From positions 4,109-68,108 of the forward strand of contig JAWLDT010000005.1 of assembly GCA_041686485.1 (NCBI GenBank): a DNA stretch of 64,000 nt, in the 5' to 3' direction. The stretch comes from PUPG01 sp041686485 (GTDB lineage Bacteria > Bacteroidota > Bacteroidia > Bacteroidales > UBA7960). The notes under the pieces are model-generated. The model was not told the DNA's origin. It did no database searches and worked only from the letters and a program-made list of their open reading frames with translations. The translations under genes were made by a program, and so were the position numbers. Shown one piece after another: positions 1-8,122 of this stretch. Position 1 is the first letter of the stretch. Every line of letters starts with the position of its first letter.

Positions 1-67
1 GAAAGATAGCGATCGCAGATCGTATCAGGTGGCCACGCAGTTCATCCAGGTGTGACCAGAATGTCAT
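1..67 (-). CDS. tatC: Sec-independent protein translocase TatC, N-terminal fragment
   Basis: The gene is cut by the left window edge; only about 22 N-terminal codons are visible, reading leftwards. They give MTFWSHLDELRGHLIRSAIA, the typical cytoplasmic start of TatC (F-W-x-H-L-D/E-E-L-R) leading into the first membrane helix. TatC is the membrane receptor of the twin-arginine pathway, which exports folded, often cofactor-containing proteins such as molybdoenzymes. The frame stays open a little further upstream, so a TTG start at about position 112 is possible, because TatC proteins often carry a short extra N-tail. Identification rests on this short but characteristic motif. Confidence 0.85.
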   Translation of the reverse strand, partial: MTFWSHLDELRGHLIRSAIAIF

Positions 68-171
68 GGTGCCGTCGGGCGAAGATGCTTGGTCGGATCT
101 GTTCGTTGTCAATGCTACAGAGCTTGTTCATCATTAATAAACCGTTACAAAAATAACGGAAAAACGGGCAT

Positions 172-202
172 AAAAAAAGCCCGTTCAAAGAGGAACAGGC
201 TT
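172..202 (-). terminator. Rho-independent terminator after the ferredoxin gene
   Basis: On the minus strand a 10-bp stem (AAGCCTGTTC / GAACGGGCTT, one G-T wobble) with a six-base loop is followed by a run of seven T. It lies about 40 bp after the ferredoxin stop codon, in the right orientation to end that transcript. Confidence 0.8.
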
Positions 203-239
203 TCATGAGTTTGTATCCGGTCTGACCGGTTATGGTGTA

Positions 240-407
240 TTATTCCGGGTGAATTGCTTCAACCGGGCAAACATCGGCGCATGCGCCACAATCTGTACAT
301 ACATCAGGATCAATTTTGTAAATATCACCTTCTGAAATAGCATCAACCGGGCATTCGTCAATGCAGCTGCCACAAGCAGTGCAGTCATCAGTGATTATGT
401 AAGCCAT
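240..407 (-). CDS. 2[4Fe-4S] ferredoxin (bacterial/clostridial type)
   Basis: A 55-residue protein, usual length for small clostridial-type ferredoxins. It carries two complete cluster motifs: CTACGSCIDECP at residues 9-20 and CTDCGACADVCP at about 37-48. Each gives C-x2-C-x2-C-x3-C-P, so two low-potential [4Fe-4S] clusters are expected. It is a soluble electron carrier. Its neighbour, transcribed divergently, is the 2-oxoacid:ferredoxin oxidoreductase korAB, a natural electron donor; that pairing is inference from position. A TAnnTTTG -7 element lies about 47 bp upstream and a strong terminator lies downstream, so the gene is probably monocistronic. Confidence 0.95.
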   Translation of the reverse strand: MAYIITDDCTACGSCIDECPVDAISEGDIYKIDPDVCTDCGACADVCPVEAIHPE

Positions 408-453
408 CTCTTTGTTGTTTTTGAGGGTTATTAAATTCAGTTAATTGTCACGA

Positions 454-461
454 CAAAGATA
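454..461 (-). promoter_or_regulatory. -7 promoter element (TATCTTTG) for the ferredoxin gene
   Basis: On the minus strand TATCTTTG matches the Bacteroidota -7 consensus TAnnTTTG and lies about 47 bp upstream of the ferredoxin start. I see no good TTTG box at the usual -33 distance. The rest of the 285-bp korA/ferredoxin divergent spacer is AT-rich and shows nothing else clear; no comparable box was found for korA. Confidence 0.5.
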
Positions 462-692
462 AAGGCTTTATACAAATACCATATAGAATTTTGCCATATG
501 GCCTTAATTTGAAATGTGTTTAAATAAGTGGGGTTAAGATTATAGCTTTTAGGGAGAAGGGTGTTAAAAAAAACAGCCAAAAATTCAGCAGATATATTTT
601 TAAAATATAACTTCGCAAAATGAATTGCAAATAAACAATTTAGCGCAATAACAACCCAATATCATCTATCTACAATAAATTCACTTTTCGTT

Positions 693-2546
693 ATGGCAAA
701 TAAAAAAGATATACGGGAGCTGGAAGATGCGGTGGTGAAATTCGTGGGTGATTCCGGGGATGGGATGCAATTGACAGGAACGTTGTTTTCTGATATTGCT
801 GCCCTTGCCGGAAATGACCTGGCCACCTTTCCTGATTTCCCTGCGGAGATTCGTGCCCCACACAATACTATTGCTGGTGTGAGCGGATTTCAGTTGCACG
901 TGGGCAGCAGGAAGATCTATACTTCCGGAGACATGTGCGATGTGCTTGTCGCGATGAATCCGGCTTCACTGAAGGCCAATCTGAAATGGGCAAAACCTGG
1001 TTCTACCCTGATTATTGATTCTTCTACATTTGAGGAAAAAGCCATTGAGAAGGCTGGTTACACAGAGAGTCCGCTGGACGATGGCACCCTTGACAACTAT
1101 CATGTTATCAAAGCGCCTATTACCACGCTTACAAAAGAAAGCCTGGTGGATATGGGGTTTGACAAGCGTGTGGCCGAAAGAACCAAGAACATGTTTGTTC
1201 TGGGCCTTATGTTTTACCTTTTTGAACGTGACCTTGAAAGGCCGCTGGCTTTTATTGAACACAAGTTCGAGGGCAAAAAGGATGTGGTGCAGGCCAATCA
1301 GACTGCCCTTAAAGCCGGATATGCTTTTGGTGAAAAGTCTGAGGAGGTCGATGTCAGGTTTCGCGTTGACCCTGCTCCTTTACCAAAAGGATTGTACCGC
1401 AATATTACAGGAAATATTGCAACTGCCTGGGGGTTGCTGGCTGCCTCGGAACGCAGCGGACGTCCGATGTTCCTTGGCTCTTACCCCATTACACCGGCTA
1501 CAGAGATCCTGATGGAGTTGTCAAAACATAAGTCACTTGGTGCGAAAGTATTTCAAGCTGAGGATGAGATTGCCGGTGTCTGTTCAGCGATTGGTGCCAG
1601 CTTTTCCGGGTCCATGGCCGTGACCACAACCTCAGGCCCCGGGCTTTCCCTTAAGAGTGAAGCTCTCGGATTGGCCGTGATGACCGAACTCCCGCTTGTC
1701 GTTGTTAATGTGCAACGTGCCGGTCCTTCTACAGGTATGCCCACAAAGAGTGAACAGTCAGACCTGATGCAGGCACTCTTTGGCCGCAATGGCGAAAGCC
1801 CGATGATGGTGATGGCTGCCTCTAAACCGGCCAACTGCTTCTATTACGCCTACATGGCCTCTAAATACGCCATGGAACATATGACCCCCGTTATCCTGCT
1901 TACTGACGGCTATCTTGGTTTTGGTTCAGAGCTGTTTAATATTCCCGATGTAAATGACCTGGAGAAAATCAAGCCGCCAATGGCCGATCCCAATGACCCG
2001 AAATTTAAACCCTATCGCCGTGACGAAAAGACCCTGGTCAGGAAATGGGCACTTCCGGGTGTTGAAGGTTTAAGACACCGAATCGGCGGACTGGAAAAAA
2101 CAAATATCGACGGCAACGTGTCAACGGATCCGCTCAATCACCAGCTGATGGTGAATATCAGAGAAGAAAAAATAAACCGAATTGCTGATTATCTGCCATT
2201 ACAGGACGTGCAGGGCGATGCAGAAGGTGACCTGCTGGTTGTTGGCTGGGGTGGTACCGACGGTGCCCTGGCATCTACCGTGGCACGCATGCAGGAAAAA
2301 GGGCACAAGGTCAGTCACGCCCAGTTTAATTACATCAAACCATTACCCAAAAATACCAGGGAATTATTCTCAGGTTTCAAGAAGATTGTTGTATGTGAGT
2401 TGAATAACGGACAGTTTGTAAACTACCTCCGCATGTTGCATCCCGAGTTTACTTATTATCAGTTTAATAAGATTCAGGGGCTGCCATTTCATATACAGGA
2501 ACTTACAGAAACGTTTACCAAATTATTGGAGGAGGATGAATCATGA
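693..2546 (+). CDS. korA: 2-oxoglutarate (2-oxoacid):ferredoxin oxidoreductase, fused gamma-alpha subunit
   Basis: 617 residues. With KorB it performs the CoA-dependent oxidative decarboxylation of a 2-oxoacid (most likely 2-oxoglutarate to succinyl-CoA), reducing ferredoxin; the reaction can run in the carboxylating direction in anaerobes. The N-terminal part (about 12-200) is the gamma domain with the motif GDSGDGMQLTG at 19-29. The alpha domain follows, with YPITPATE at about 264 and the conserved stretch QRAGPSTGMPTKSEQSDL, typical of the 2-oxoacid:acceptor alpha family. There is no 4Fe-4S domain in this subunit. The stop overlaps the korB start (ATGA), indicating translational coupling. 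Substrate choice is from family resemblance and not proven by sequence. Confidence 0.93.
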   Translation: MANKKDIRELEDAVVKFVGDSGDGMQLTGTLFSDIAALAGNDLATFPDFPAEIRAPHNTIAGVSGFQLHVGSRKIYTSGDMCDVLVAMNPASLKANLKWAKPGSTLIIDSSTFEEKAIEKAGYTESPLDDGTLDNYHVIKAPITTLTKESLVDMGFDKRVAERTKNMFVLGLMFYLFERDLERPLAFIEHKFEGKKDVVQANQTALKAGYAFGEKSEEVDVRFRVDPAPLPKGLYRNITGNIATAWGLLAASERSGRPMFLGSYPITPATEILMELSKHKSLGAKVFQAEDEIAGVCSAIGASFSGSMAVTTTSGPGLSLKSEALGLAVMTELPLVVVNVQRAGPSTGMPTKSEQSDLMQALFGRNGESPMMVMAASKPANCFYYAYMASKYAMEHMTPVILLTDGYLGFGSELFNIPDVNDLEKIKPPMADPNDPKFKPYRRDEKTLVRKWALPGVEGLRHRIGGLEKTNIDGNVSTDPLNHQLMVNIREEKINRIADYLPLQDVQGDAEGDLLVVGWGGTDGALASTVARMQEKGHKVSHAQFNYIKPLPKNTRELFSGFKKIVVCELNNGQFVNYLRMLHPEFTYYQFNKIQGLPFHIQELTETFTKLLEEDES

Positions 2547-3577
2547 TAAAAAATAATAAAGTAGCAAAGTCTCCCGTAGAGCTTACTAAAGATGATTTTT
2601 TAAGTGACCAGATGGTGAAATGGTGTCCGGGATGTGGTGCCCACGCTATTCTGGCCGCGGTAGGCAATGTGTTTCCCAAAATAGGGTATCGCAAAGAAAA
2701 TTTTACGATGATCTCCGGTATTGGTTGCTCGTCAAGGTTCCCCTATTATGTTGACACCTTCGGTTTTCATGGGATCCATGGCCGTGCTGCTGCCATTGCC
2801 AGTGGAGTGAAAATTGCCAACCCCGGCCTCAGTGTATGGGTAGCTACCGGTGATGGCGACTCCATGGCTATCGGTGGTAACCATTTTATCCACGTGTTAC
2901 GCCGGAATATTGATATCAATATCCTGTTGTTTAATAACCGAATCTACGGACTCACTAAAGGTCAGTACTCACCGACTACACCCCTGGGTGCAAAAACCAA
3001 AACTTCGCCTGACGGCACCATCGAGCACCCTTTCACCGTTTCCGGACTGGTTATGGGGGCGCAGGGCACCTTTTATGCACGTGTGCCGGATAATGATGTT
3101 AAGCTGATGACAGAAGTCCTGTACGAAGCCGCCAACCATGACGGCACATCGGTGATCGAAATCCTGCAAAACTGTGTCATCTTTGCCGATAAAGTGCACG
3201 ATATGGTGACCAACAAAAAGACACGCCATGACAGACAGTTGTTTCTCAAACATGGTGAGCCCATGATATTCGGCGAAAACAGGGAGAAGGGTATCGTGTT
3301 GAACGGGACCCAGCTGGAGGTCGTTGAAATCGGTAAGAATGGTATTACGGAAGATGATATTCTCGTTCACGATCAGTATGCAAAAAACCCCAGCATCCAG
3401 CGAATGGTCGGCTGGATGAAGGCTCCGGATTTTCCGGTAGCTATGGGTGTTATACGTGCTGCACCGGCCGATACCTATGATGAATTGTTGCTGAATCAGA
3501 TAAACACAGCCAGGGAAACATCCGACATTCAGTCGGTGAATGACCTGCTCAGAAGCGGACAAACCTGGGAGATCTAA
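2543..3577 (+). CDS. korB: 2-oxoglutarate (2-oxoacid):ferredoxin oxidoreductase, beta subunit
   Basis: 344 residues; carries the thiamine diphosphate site and the proximal cluster cysteines. Visible are WCPGCGAHA at 27-35 (cysteines 28 and 31), GIGCSSRFPYYVDTFGFHGIHGR, and the ThDP/Mg motif beginning GDGD at about 103 and ending near NNRIYGLTKGQ. This beta type lacks extra ferredoxin domains and works with a fused gamma-alpha subunit, as here. The start overlaps korA by four bases. A hairpin terminator follows the stop, so korAB is a two-gene operon. Confidence 0.93.
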   Translation: MIKNNKVAKSPVELTKDDFLSDQMVKWCPGCGAHAILAAVGNVFPKIGYRKENFTMISGIGCSSRFPYYVDTFGFHGIHGRAAAIASGVKIANPGLSVWVATGDGDSMAIGGNHFIHVLRRNIDINILLFNNRIYGLTKGQYSPTTPLGAKTKTSPDGTIEHPFTVSGLVMGAQGTFYARVPDNDVKLMTEVLYEAANHDGTSVIEILQNCVIFADKVHDMVTNKKTRHDRQLFLKHGEPMIFGENREKGIVLNGTQLEVVEIGKNGITEDDILVHDQYAKNPSIQRMVGWMKAPDFPVAMGVIRAAPADTYDELLLNQINTARETSDIQSVNDLLRSGQTWEI

Positions 3578-3590
3578 AGTTTCATAGCGA

Positions 3591-3636
3591 AAGGAAGGGA
3601 GTAATCAGCAAGGATTGTAATATTCCCTTCCTTTTT
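3591..3636 (+). terminator. Rho-independent terminator after korAB
   Basis: AAGGAAGGGA pairs with TCCCTTCCTT across a 23-base loop and is followed by a T-rich run (TTTTTC), 14 bp after the korB stop. Confidence 0.75.
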
Positions 3637-3744
3637 CTTACATGCACCCGCCTTGAGGTCGCGTTGGTCAGCCCGGGACGTATTTTTGGCCTGTATGCCT
3701 TCTGAGTCATGGTTTGCCATCAAAACCCGGTGCTGTCAAATCAG

Positions 3745-4704
3745 ATGACCATGCAAAAGATCGATGCCCATCTCCACCTGGATCTGGCCGGTATGGACGC
3801 CCGCCGGCTGATACGCTATATGGACCGTCGCCGTATCGAAAAAGGCTGGCTGCATACCTGGGAAGAACTCGCTCCTCCCATCAAAACATTGTATCAAAAC
3901 CTGCCGCCGGAAGTCATTTTTGAAGCCTTTGAACAGTACCCGCACCGCATCGTGCCGTTTTATGCCCCCGACCCCGGTAGTAACCATCCGGAACAGAAAC
4001 TTCAATATTATCTGGATAAGGGACTGAAAGGTTGTGGTGAATTAAAAGTAACCTTTCAATGGCAGGATCCTGCCATTGAAAACTACCTGGAGATATTGTC
4101 CCGTTATCGCTTGCCCCTGCTTTTCCATATGGAGGCTCCCCGTATGCATTATGCGCCAAAAAAGTCCGGTGTGCTTGAAAAACTTCTGGATCCTCTCATG
4201 AACGGGGCTTTTAATGGGGTTGCCAATAAAGACATTACATTACTTGCTGAAAAAACAGGTTTGCTGAGAAAGCATCTGCAGAACAGACTGGTCAGCTTTC
4301 CGGGGTATTTGCACGACTTTGCCGGACTGGAAAAACGGCTCAGACAATTTCCGGACATTGCCTTTATTGCTCATGGACCGCATTTTTGGAACAACATTTC
4401 GGACCGGTTGTCCGGTGTATTTTTCCATGAGAAAGGTCCGGTAGAACGGTTCGGGATCATTGACCGCCTGCTGTCGTCTTATGACAATCTGTATTGCGAC
4501 ATATCAGGGAAAGGCGGTTTCAATGCCCTCAACCGCGATCACCGGCAGTCAAAACGGTTTTTGGAAATGCATTACCCAAAGATCCTCTTCGGCACGGATA
4601 ATACTGGTCTGGATTATGACGGTCTGATAGACTCAATGAACCTCACGGAGAAGGCCCGGAAGATGTTATTTTTTGAAAACGCGGAAAGTCTTATCCCGGC
4701 GTAG
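3745..4704 (+). CDS. Amidohydrolase-2 family metal-dependent hydrolase
   Basis: About 319 residues with a TIM-barrel amidohydrolase pattern: N-terminal metal motif DAHLHLD (His 9 and 11), FHMEAP near 127, IAHGPHF near 209 and FGTDN near 282, the last being the usual C-terminal metal aspartate motif of the amidohydrolase-2/ACMS-decarboxylase group. Substrate cannot be told. The frame is open to an ATG at 3709, but the family begins almost directly at the first metal histidines, so 3745 or 3751 is preferred. It follows the korAB terminator and is the first gene of a rightward pair with a flippase, with no evident metabolic link. Confidence 0.8.
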   Translation: MTMQKIDAHLHLDLAGMDARRLIRYMDRRRIEKGWLHTWEELAPPIKTLYQNLPPEVIFEAFEQYPHRIVPFYAPDPGSNHPEQKLQYYLDKGLKGCGELKVTFQWQDPAIENYLEILSRYRLPLLFHMEAPRMHYAPKKSGVLEKLLDPLMNGAFNGVANKDITLLAEKTGLLRKHLQNRLVSFPGYLHDFAGLEKRLRQFPDIAFIAHGPHFWNNISDRLSGVFFHEKGPVERFGIIDRLLSSYDNLYCDISGKGGFNALNRDHRQSKRFLEMHYPKILFGTDNTGLDYDGLIDSMNLTEKARKMLFFENAESLIPA

Positions 4705-4736
4705 GACCACCCTGTACCCGGTGTGGAGATTTCTGT

Positions 4737-4744
4737 TATATTTG
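4737..4744 (+). promoter_or_regulatory. -7 promoter element (TATATTTG) before the flippase gene
   Basis: TATATTTG fits the Bacteroidota TAnnTTTG consensus and ends 17 bp before the flippase ATG, which would leave a very short leader. No clear -33 TTTG is seen. Confidence 0.45.
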
Positions 4745-4761
4745 CTTATTAAAGCTTTGCC

Positions 4762-6261
4762 ATGGGCATTGTTCAACGCGACAGCTTCCGTATTACCCTT
4801 ATTGCTTATGCAGGGGCCGCTATCGGGTACCTGAATAAGATATTTCTGTTCACCAATTTCCTTGAGACAGAGCAGGTTGGTCTGGCCAACCTGATGGTTA
4901 CCATTTCGCTGATCTATGCGCAGGTTGCTGCTTTTGGGGCAGGGCACATTGTGATTCGCTTTTTTCCGTTTTTTAACGAGCCCAAAAAACAGCATCATGG
5001 GTTCCTCTTTGCCGTTTTGGCTTTTTCCATGGCCGGTTTTGTCCTGGCAACGCTGCTGTTTCTGTTGCTCCAAAAGCCCTTTGCCCTGTTATATCAGGAA
5101 TCCAGCCCGCTTTTGGTAGAATATGCCATCTACCTTATTCCCCTCGGTTTGGGTACCATGCTGTTTCACATTTTTGAAGCCTACTTGCGGAGTTTATTTA
5201 AAAACACGGTTTCTTCTGTCACCCATGAGCTTGTATTGCGCGGGATGGTTACCGTTGTCATTGTTTTGTTTGCCCTGGGCGGGATCTCCTTCCGGCATTT
5301 TGTCATGCTGTATGTGGCATCGTATTGTATGCCTGCCGTTATCCTGATTGGCTATGCCGCTTTTAAAGGCTACCTGAAAATCAAGCCTGTTTGGTCGCCC
5401 CTGATAAAGCGCCTCGGCAAAATTATGCTGGTTTATGGCCTGTTCACCCTGTTCAATAACCTGAGTAACTTTTTGTTTACAAGCATCGATGCATTGATGG
5501 TAGCCGGCATGATCAACCTGAGCGCTGCCGGTATCTATACCACCATGGTATTTGTTGTTTCCGTCATGCTGATACCCTACCGGTCTATGGTCAAGGTGTC
5601 GGCACCTCTTGTGGCTGATTATTGGAAAAAACGGGCTATAACAGAGATTCAGCAGCTTTACCGCAAGGCTGCAGCCGGTAACATGGTTGTTGGCAGCATC
5701 GTGTTCCTTCTGCTGTGGGTTAACCTGGATACCCTGTTCTATTTGATGTCTCCCGAATATGAAGCAGGCCGTTATGTGTTCCTCCTGCTGGGGGCAGGCA
5801 AGCTGTTTGATATGTCATCCGGCCTGAATGCCATCATTCTGCATACGTCCAAAAAATACCGTTATGGCATTATGTTTACGGTGATGATGGTCATGTTTGC
5901 CATTATTGCCAACTACTTCTTCATCCCTTTATGGGGAATGGAGGGGGCCGCCTTTGCCAGTATGTTAACGCTGATCCTGTTCAATACCCTGCGGATCCTG
6001 TTTTTGAAGCTTCACTTCCATATTCAGCCCTTTGTACGAAAACAGATTTGGGTACCAATATTGCTGGCGGCCATCATGGTGCTGTTCGGCATGATTGATC
6101 CTTTCGGAATCATTTTCCTGGATGTACCCCTGAGATCTGCCATAGCAGCTGTCCTGTTTCTGCTGCCTGTATGGCGTCTGAAAATCTCTGAAGACCTGAA
6201 CCAATGGGCAGAATCCATAGCAGGAAAGTATTTTGATTTTTTAATAAAACCGGGAAGATAA
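4762..6261 (+). CDS. Polysaccharide flippase / Wzx-like membrane protein (MOP superfamily)
   Basis: 499 residues with roughly 12-14 predicted hydrophobic helices spread over the whole length and the layout of Polysacc_synt/MVF flippases. The first helix region begins RITLIAYAGAAIGYLNKIFL and a mid-protein region resembles the Polysacc_synt_C segment. Such proteins move lipid-linked sugars (O-antigen, capsule or teichoic-like units) across the inner membrane. There are no glycosyltransferase genes beside it, so this is not an obvious polysaccharide cluster and the substrate is unknown. Confidence 0.8.
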   Translation: MGIVQRDSFRITLIAYAGAAIGYLNKIFLFTNFLETEQVGLANLMVTISLIYAQVAAFGAGHIVIRFFPFFNEPKKQHHGFLFAVLAFSMAGFVLATLLFLLLQKPFALLYQESSPLLVEYAIYLIPLGLGTMLFHIFEAYLRSLFKNTVSSVTHELVLRGMVTVVIVLFALGGISFRHFVMLYVASYCMPAVILIGYAAFKGYLKIKPVWSPLIKRLGKIMLVYGLFTLFNNLSNFLFTSIDALMVAGMINLSAAGIYTTMVFVVSVMLIPYRSMVKVSAPLVADYWKKRAITEIQQLYRKAAAGNMVVGSIVFLLLWVNLDTLFYLMSPEYEAGRYVFLLLGAGKLFDMSSGLNAIILHTSKKYRYGIMFTVMMVMFAIIANYFFIPLWGMEGAAFASMLTLILFNTLRILFLKLHFHIQPFVRKQIWVPILLAAIMVLFGMIDPFGIIFLDVPLRSAIAAVLFLLPVWRLKISEDLNQWAESIAGKYFDFLIKPGR

Positions 6262-6285
6262 GTGGTATCTAAATAACAAACATTT

Positions 6286-6323
6286 CACTGTTCACTTATA
6301 ACCAGCTTCCAGCTATTTTGAAA
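6286..6323. repeat. Dispersed intergenic repeat fragment (GTTCACT / CTTCCAGCTATTTTGAA module)
   Basis: This stretch contains ACTGTTCACTT and CTTCCAGCTATTTTGAA. The same modules, some in inverse orientation, recur at 32.7-32.9, 36.0, 50.3 and 62.8 kb. The remaining non-coding sequence between 6262 and 6453 shows no gene. Confidence 0.5.
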
Positions 6324-6453
6324 CAAATAAAAATTCGGTATCTTGCTACGTATTATGAGTCTGAGACCGTCTGGCGTTTTGCCTGTAAACAACTGATCTA
6401 ATGTCCTTTTTGATCAATTCCGGGTTGTGACCTCGCAGGCTTTTTCCCCATAA

Positions 6454-6993
6454 GTAAGAAAAACCAAACATTACAACCCCGATGAAACCGTTCCTGCTTA
6501 CGGGCAGTTTGCGAAACTGTTTTTTCAGTTAGATGCAACCTTCAGAAACACGGATCCTTGCTATTCTGTCATCGCCAAAGGGGGTCACGGACTGAACAAG
6601 AATGACCTGACGTTTACGTCCAATGGCATCTTCCGTCAGATGATCGAACAGGATTATTATTGTATCAATATCGGGCTTGATTATATTACCTGTAGCCTTA
6701 TCCACCTGGTAGAGTATGAACAGCGGGTACCTTACAGGATCTTTTACAAGGACCGTTTTACCATGGAAAAGGACGGGCAAACGGAAGAGATCGGTTATAC
6801 ACTCCATAAGGGCCATCCCGGCTACGGGATCAAAGGCTACGTTTGGTGGAACAAGATCAGGACAAATATAGATCTGCTCCGGTCGGGGGTTGTCCGCAAA
6901 TACAACATTCATGGTGTTCCCATGTATGTGTTCAGCCTGAAAGCGCTACATCGCTTTATTACAGCAAAAGTAAAAAAAGACCCTTACTATTAA
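6454..6993 (+). pseudogene. Start-less ORF remnant of unknown family
   Basis: The frame is open for 179 codons, from just after a stop at 6451 to the TAA at 6991-6993. Codon use resembles neighbouring genes (GC-rich third positions) and composition is protein-like (e.g. GYGIKGYVWWNKIRTN). The first ATG in frame is at 6640, a third of the way in, with no convincing ribosome site, and no GTG or TTG lies upstream. The likeliest reading is the 3' part of a gene that lost its beginning; alternatively a 117-residue protein starts at 6640. I recognise no domain. Its last codons overlap the terminator of the opposite-strand gene. Confidence 0.5.
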
Positions 6994-7009
6994 TCAAATG
7001 GTAAGGGCC
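6972..7009 (-). terminator. Rho-independent terminator for the exported protein gene at 7042-7881
   Basis: Read on the minus strand, CCCTTACCATT and AATAGTAAGGG form an 11-bp stem with one mismatch and a five-base loop, followed by TCTTTTTTTA. It lies about 33 bp past the stop of the leftward gene. Confidence 0.75.
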
Positions 7010-7041
7010 TCCTATACTATGATTATTGATGACAAGGACGG

Positions 7042-7881
7042 TTAGAAATCCTCCATTCCGGTGTTGACACGCACTTCCTCCACATTAACGGTAAACTCCA
7101 TTCGATCCTCTTCGATCGCTTTTAGCAAATCTTCCATCTGGTCGCCCATCATCCGTTTAACCATCTCTCTTTGCTGTTCCGGCATGTCTGCAAGCTCCCT
7201 TTCCATCTCTTCAAGGGCCTTTTCGGCTTCTTCACGCTCGGCATCCGTCATCATGTCGTTGAATCCGGAAACAACCGTTACCGTTTCATAAGGGATCAAC
7301 ATCCCTTCTATGTCACGAAAATCACGATTAATGATGCTGGGTGATACCTTCTGGATGTCACCTTCTTCTGTCATGACTTCCACTTCGAAATCAATCTGCC
7401 GGGGGACCCAAAGCTCGCTGTCGACGTATATGCGCATGTTTTGTACGGTTTCTTCCACCTGTTCTTCATCATCAAACAATCCCTCGATTTCTTCGATAAA
7501 AAGCACGTGAACATCCTGACCCTCCACTTCTGCGGTCCCTTCATAGTGGGCTCTCTCTTTCATTGACGAAAAAACATCCGGTGTTAAAAAATCAGACTCG
7601 TTAGTCGTTGATGTTGACTCTATGCCGGCAAACCCTTCCGTTTCTGTGCGCGACTTGAAATAGGGGCGGCCATTATCCGAAGTTTTTTTATAATAGGTAG
7701 TATGATGATCCGTAACCATTATGTAGTCATCAATATTTTCTATGGACGCTTCATACTCCTGCTGCATGGTTGTAAGAACCTCAACAGCCTTCTGGTCACC
7801 CTGACTGAACGATGCCGCCGTAAAAAACAGCATTATGCCAATAAAAGCCACCAGCCGTGGCCATGATGTTAGTCTTTTCAT
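7042..7881 (-). CDS. Exported hypothetical protein, acidic, possibly LolA-like
   Basis: 279 residues. A signal peptide is clear (MKRLTSWPRL followed by a hydrophobic stretch ending near AASFSQG at 22-28). The mature protein is strongly acidic. Its middle part alternates short beta-like segments (outer-membrane lipoprotein-sorting style), and residues about 210-260 form a charged helix rich in E, M and R with coiled-coil character (EREEAEKALEEMERELADM). A good ribosome site (GGAGGA) lies before the ATG. I do not recognise a named family; a periplasmic LolA-fold protein is a guess from pattern only. Confidence 0.7.
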   Translation of the reverse strand: MKRLTSWPRLVAFIGIMLFFTAASFSQGDQKAVEVLTTMQQEYEASIENIDDYIMVTDHHTTYYKKTSDNGRPYFKSRTETEGFAGIESTSTTNESDFLTPDVFSSMKERAHYEGTAEVEGQDVHVLFIEEIEGLFDDEEQVEETVQNMRIYVDSELWVPRQIDFEVEVMTEEGDIQKVSPSIINRDFRDIEGMLIPYETVTVVSGFNDMMTDAEREEAEKALEEMERELADMPEQQREMVKRMMGDQMEDLLKAIEEDRMEFTVNVEEVRVNTGMEDF

Positions 7882-8089
7882 AATCGATCCTCCGGTTTGT
7901 TAATAATTAATTGTATATTTTGGTAGTATAATCTGTTGATAGAAACTCTTTGCCAATTAGAATGTTCATTTTATAATTCGAAATTAATCAAATATTGAAG
8001 AAATTCAAATATTTATAAATAACAAACAATATCTGACATCTGGTCGTTACCTTGATTATATTTATGGCTGGTATACGCATGTAAAACGG

Positions 8090-8097
8090 TATATTTG
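8090..8097 (+). promoter_or_regulatory. -7 promoter element (TATATTTG) before the pabB-like gene
   Basis: TATATTTG matches TAnnTTTG and lies 26 bp before the preferred ATG at 8123; no clear -33 partner. The rest of the spacer from 7882 is AT-rich with nothing else recognisable. Confidence 0.4.
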
Positions 8098-8122
8098 TAA
8101 TGAATACCTCTTGACCATATCG

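Noticed and set aside
2969..3562. 197-residue minus-strand frame inside korB
   Set aside because: It is the shadow of a clearly conserved coding sequence on the other strand and has no signature of its own.
6529..6912. 127-residue frame on the minus strand
   Set aside because: The plus-strand frame over the same bases has the codon pattern of the neighbours; the minus frame has no family signature or ribosome site.
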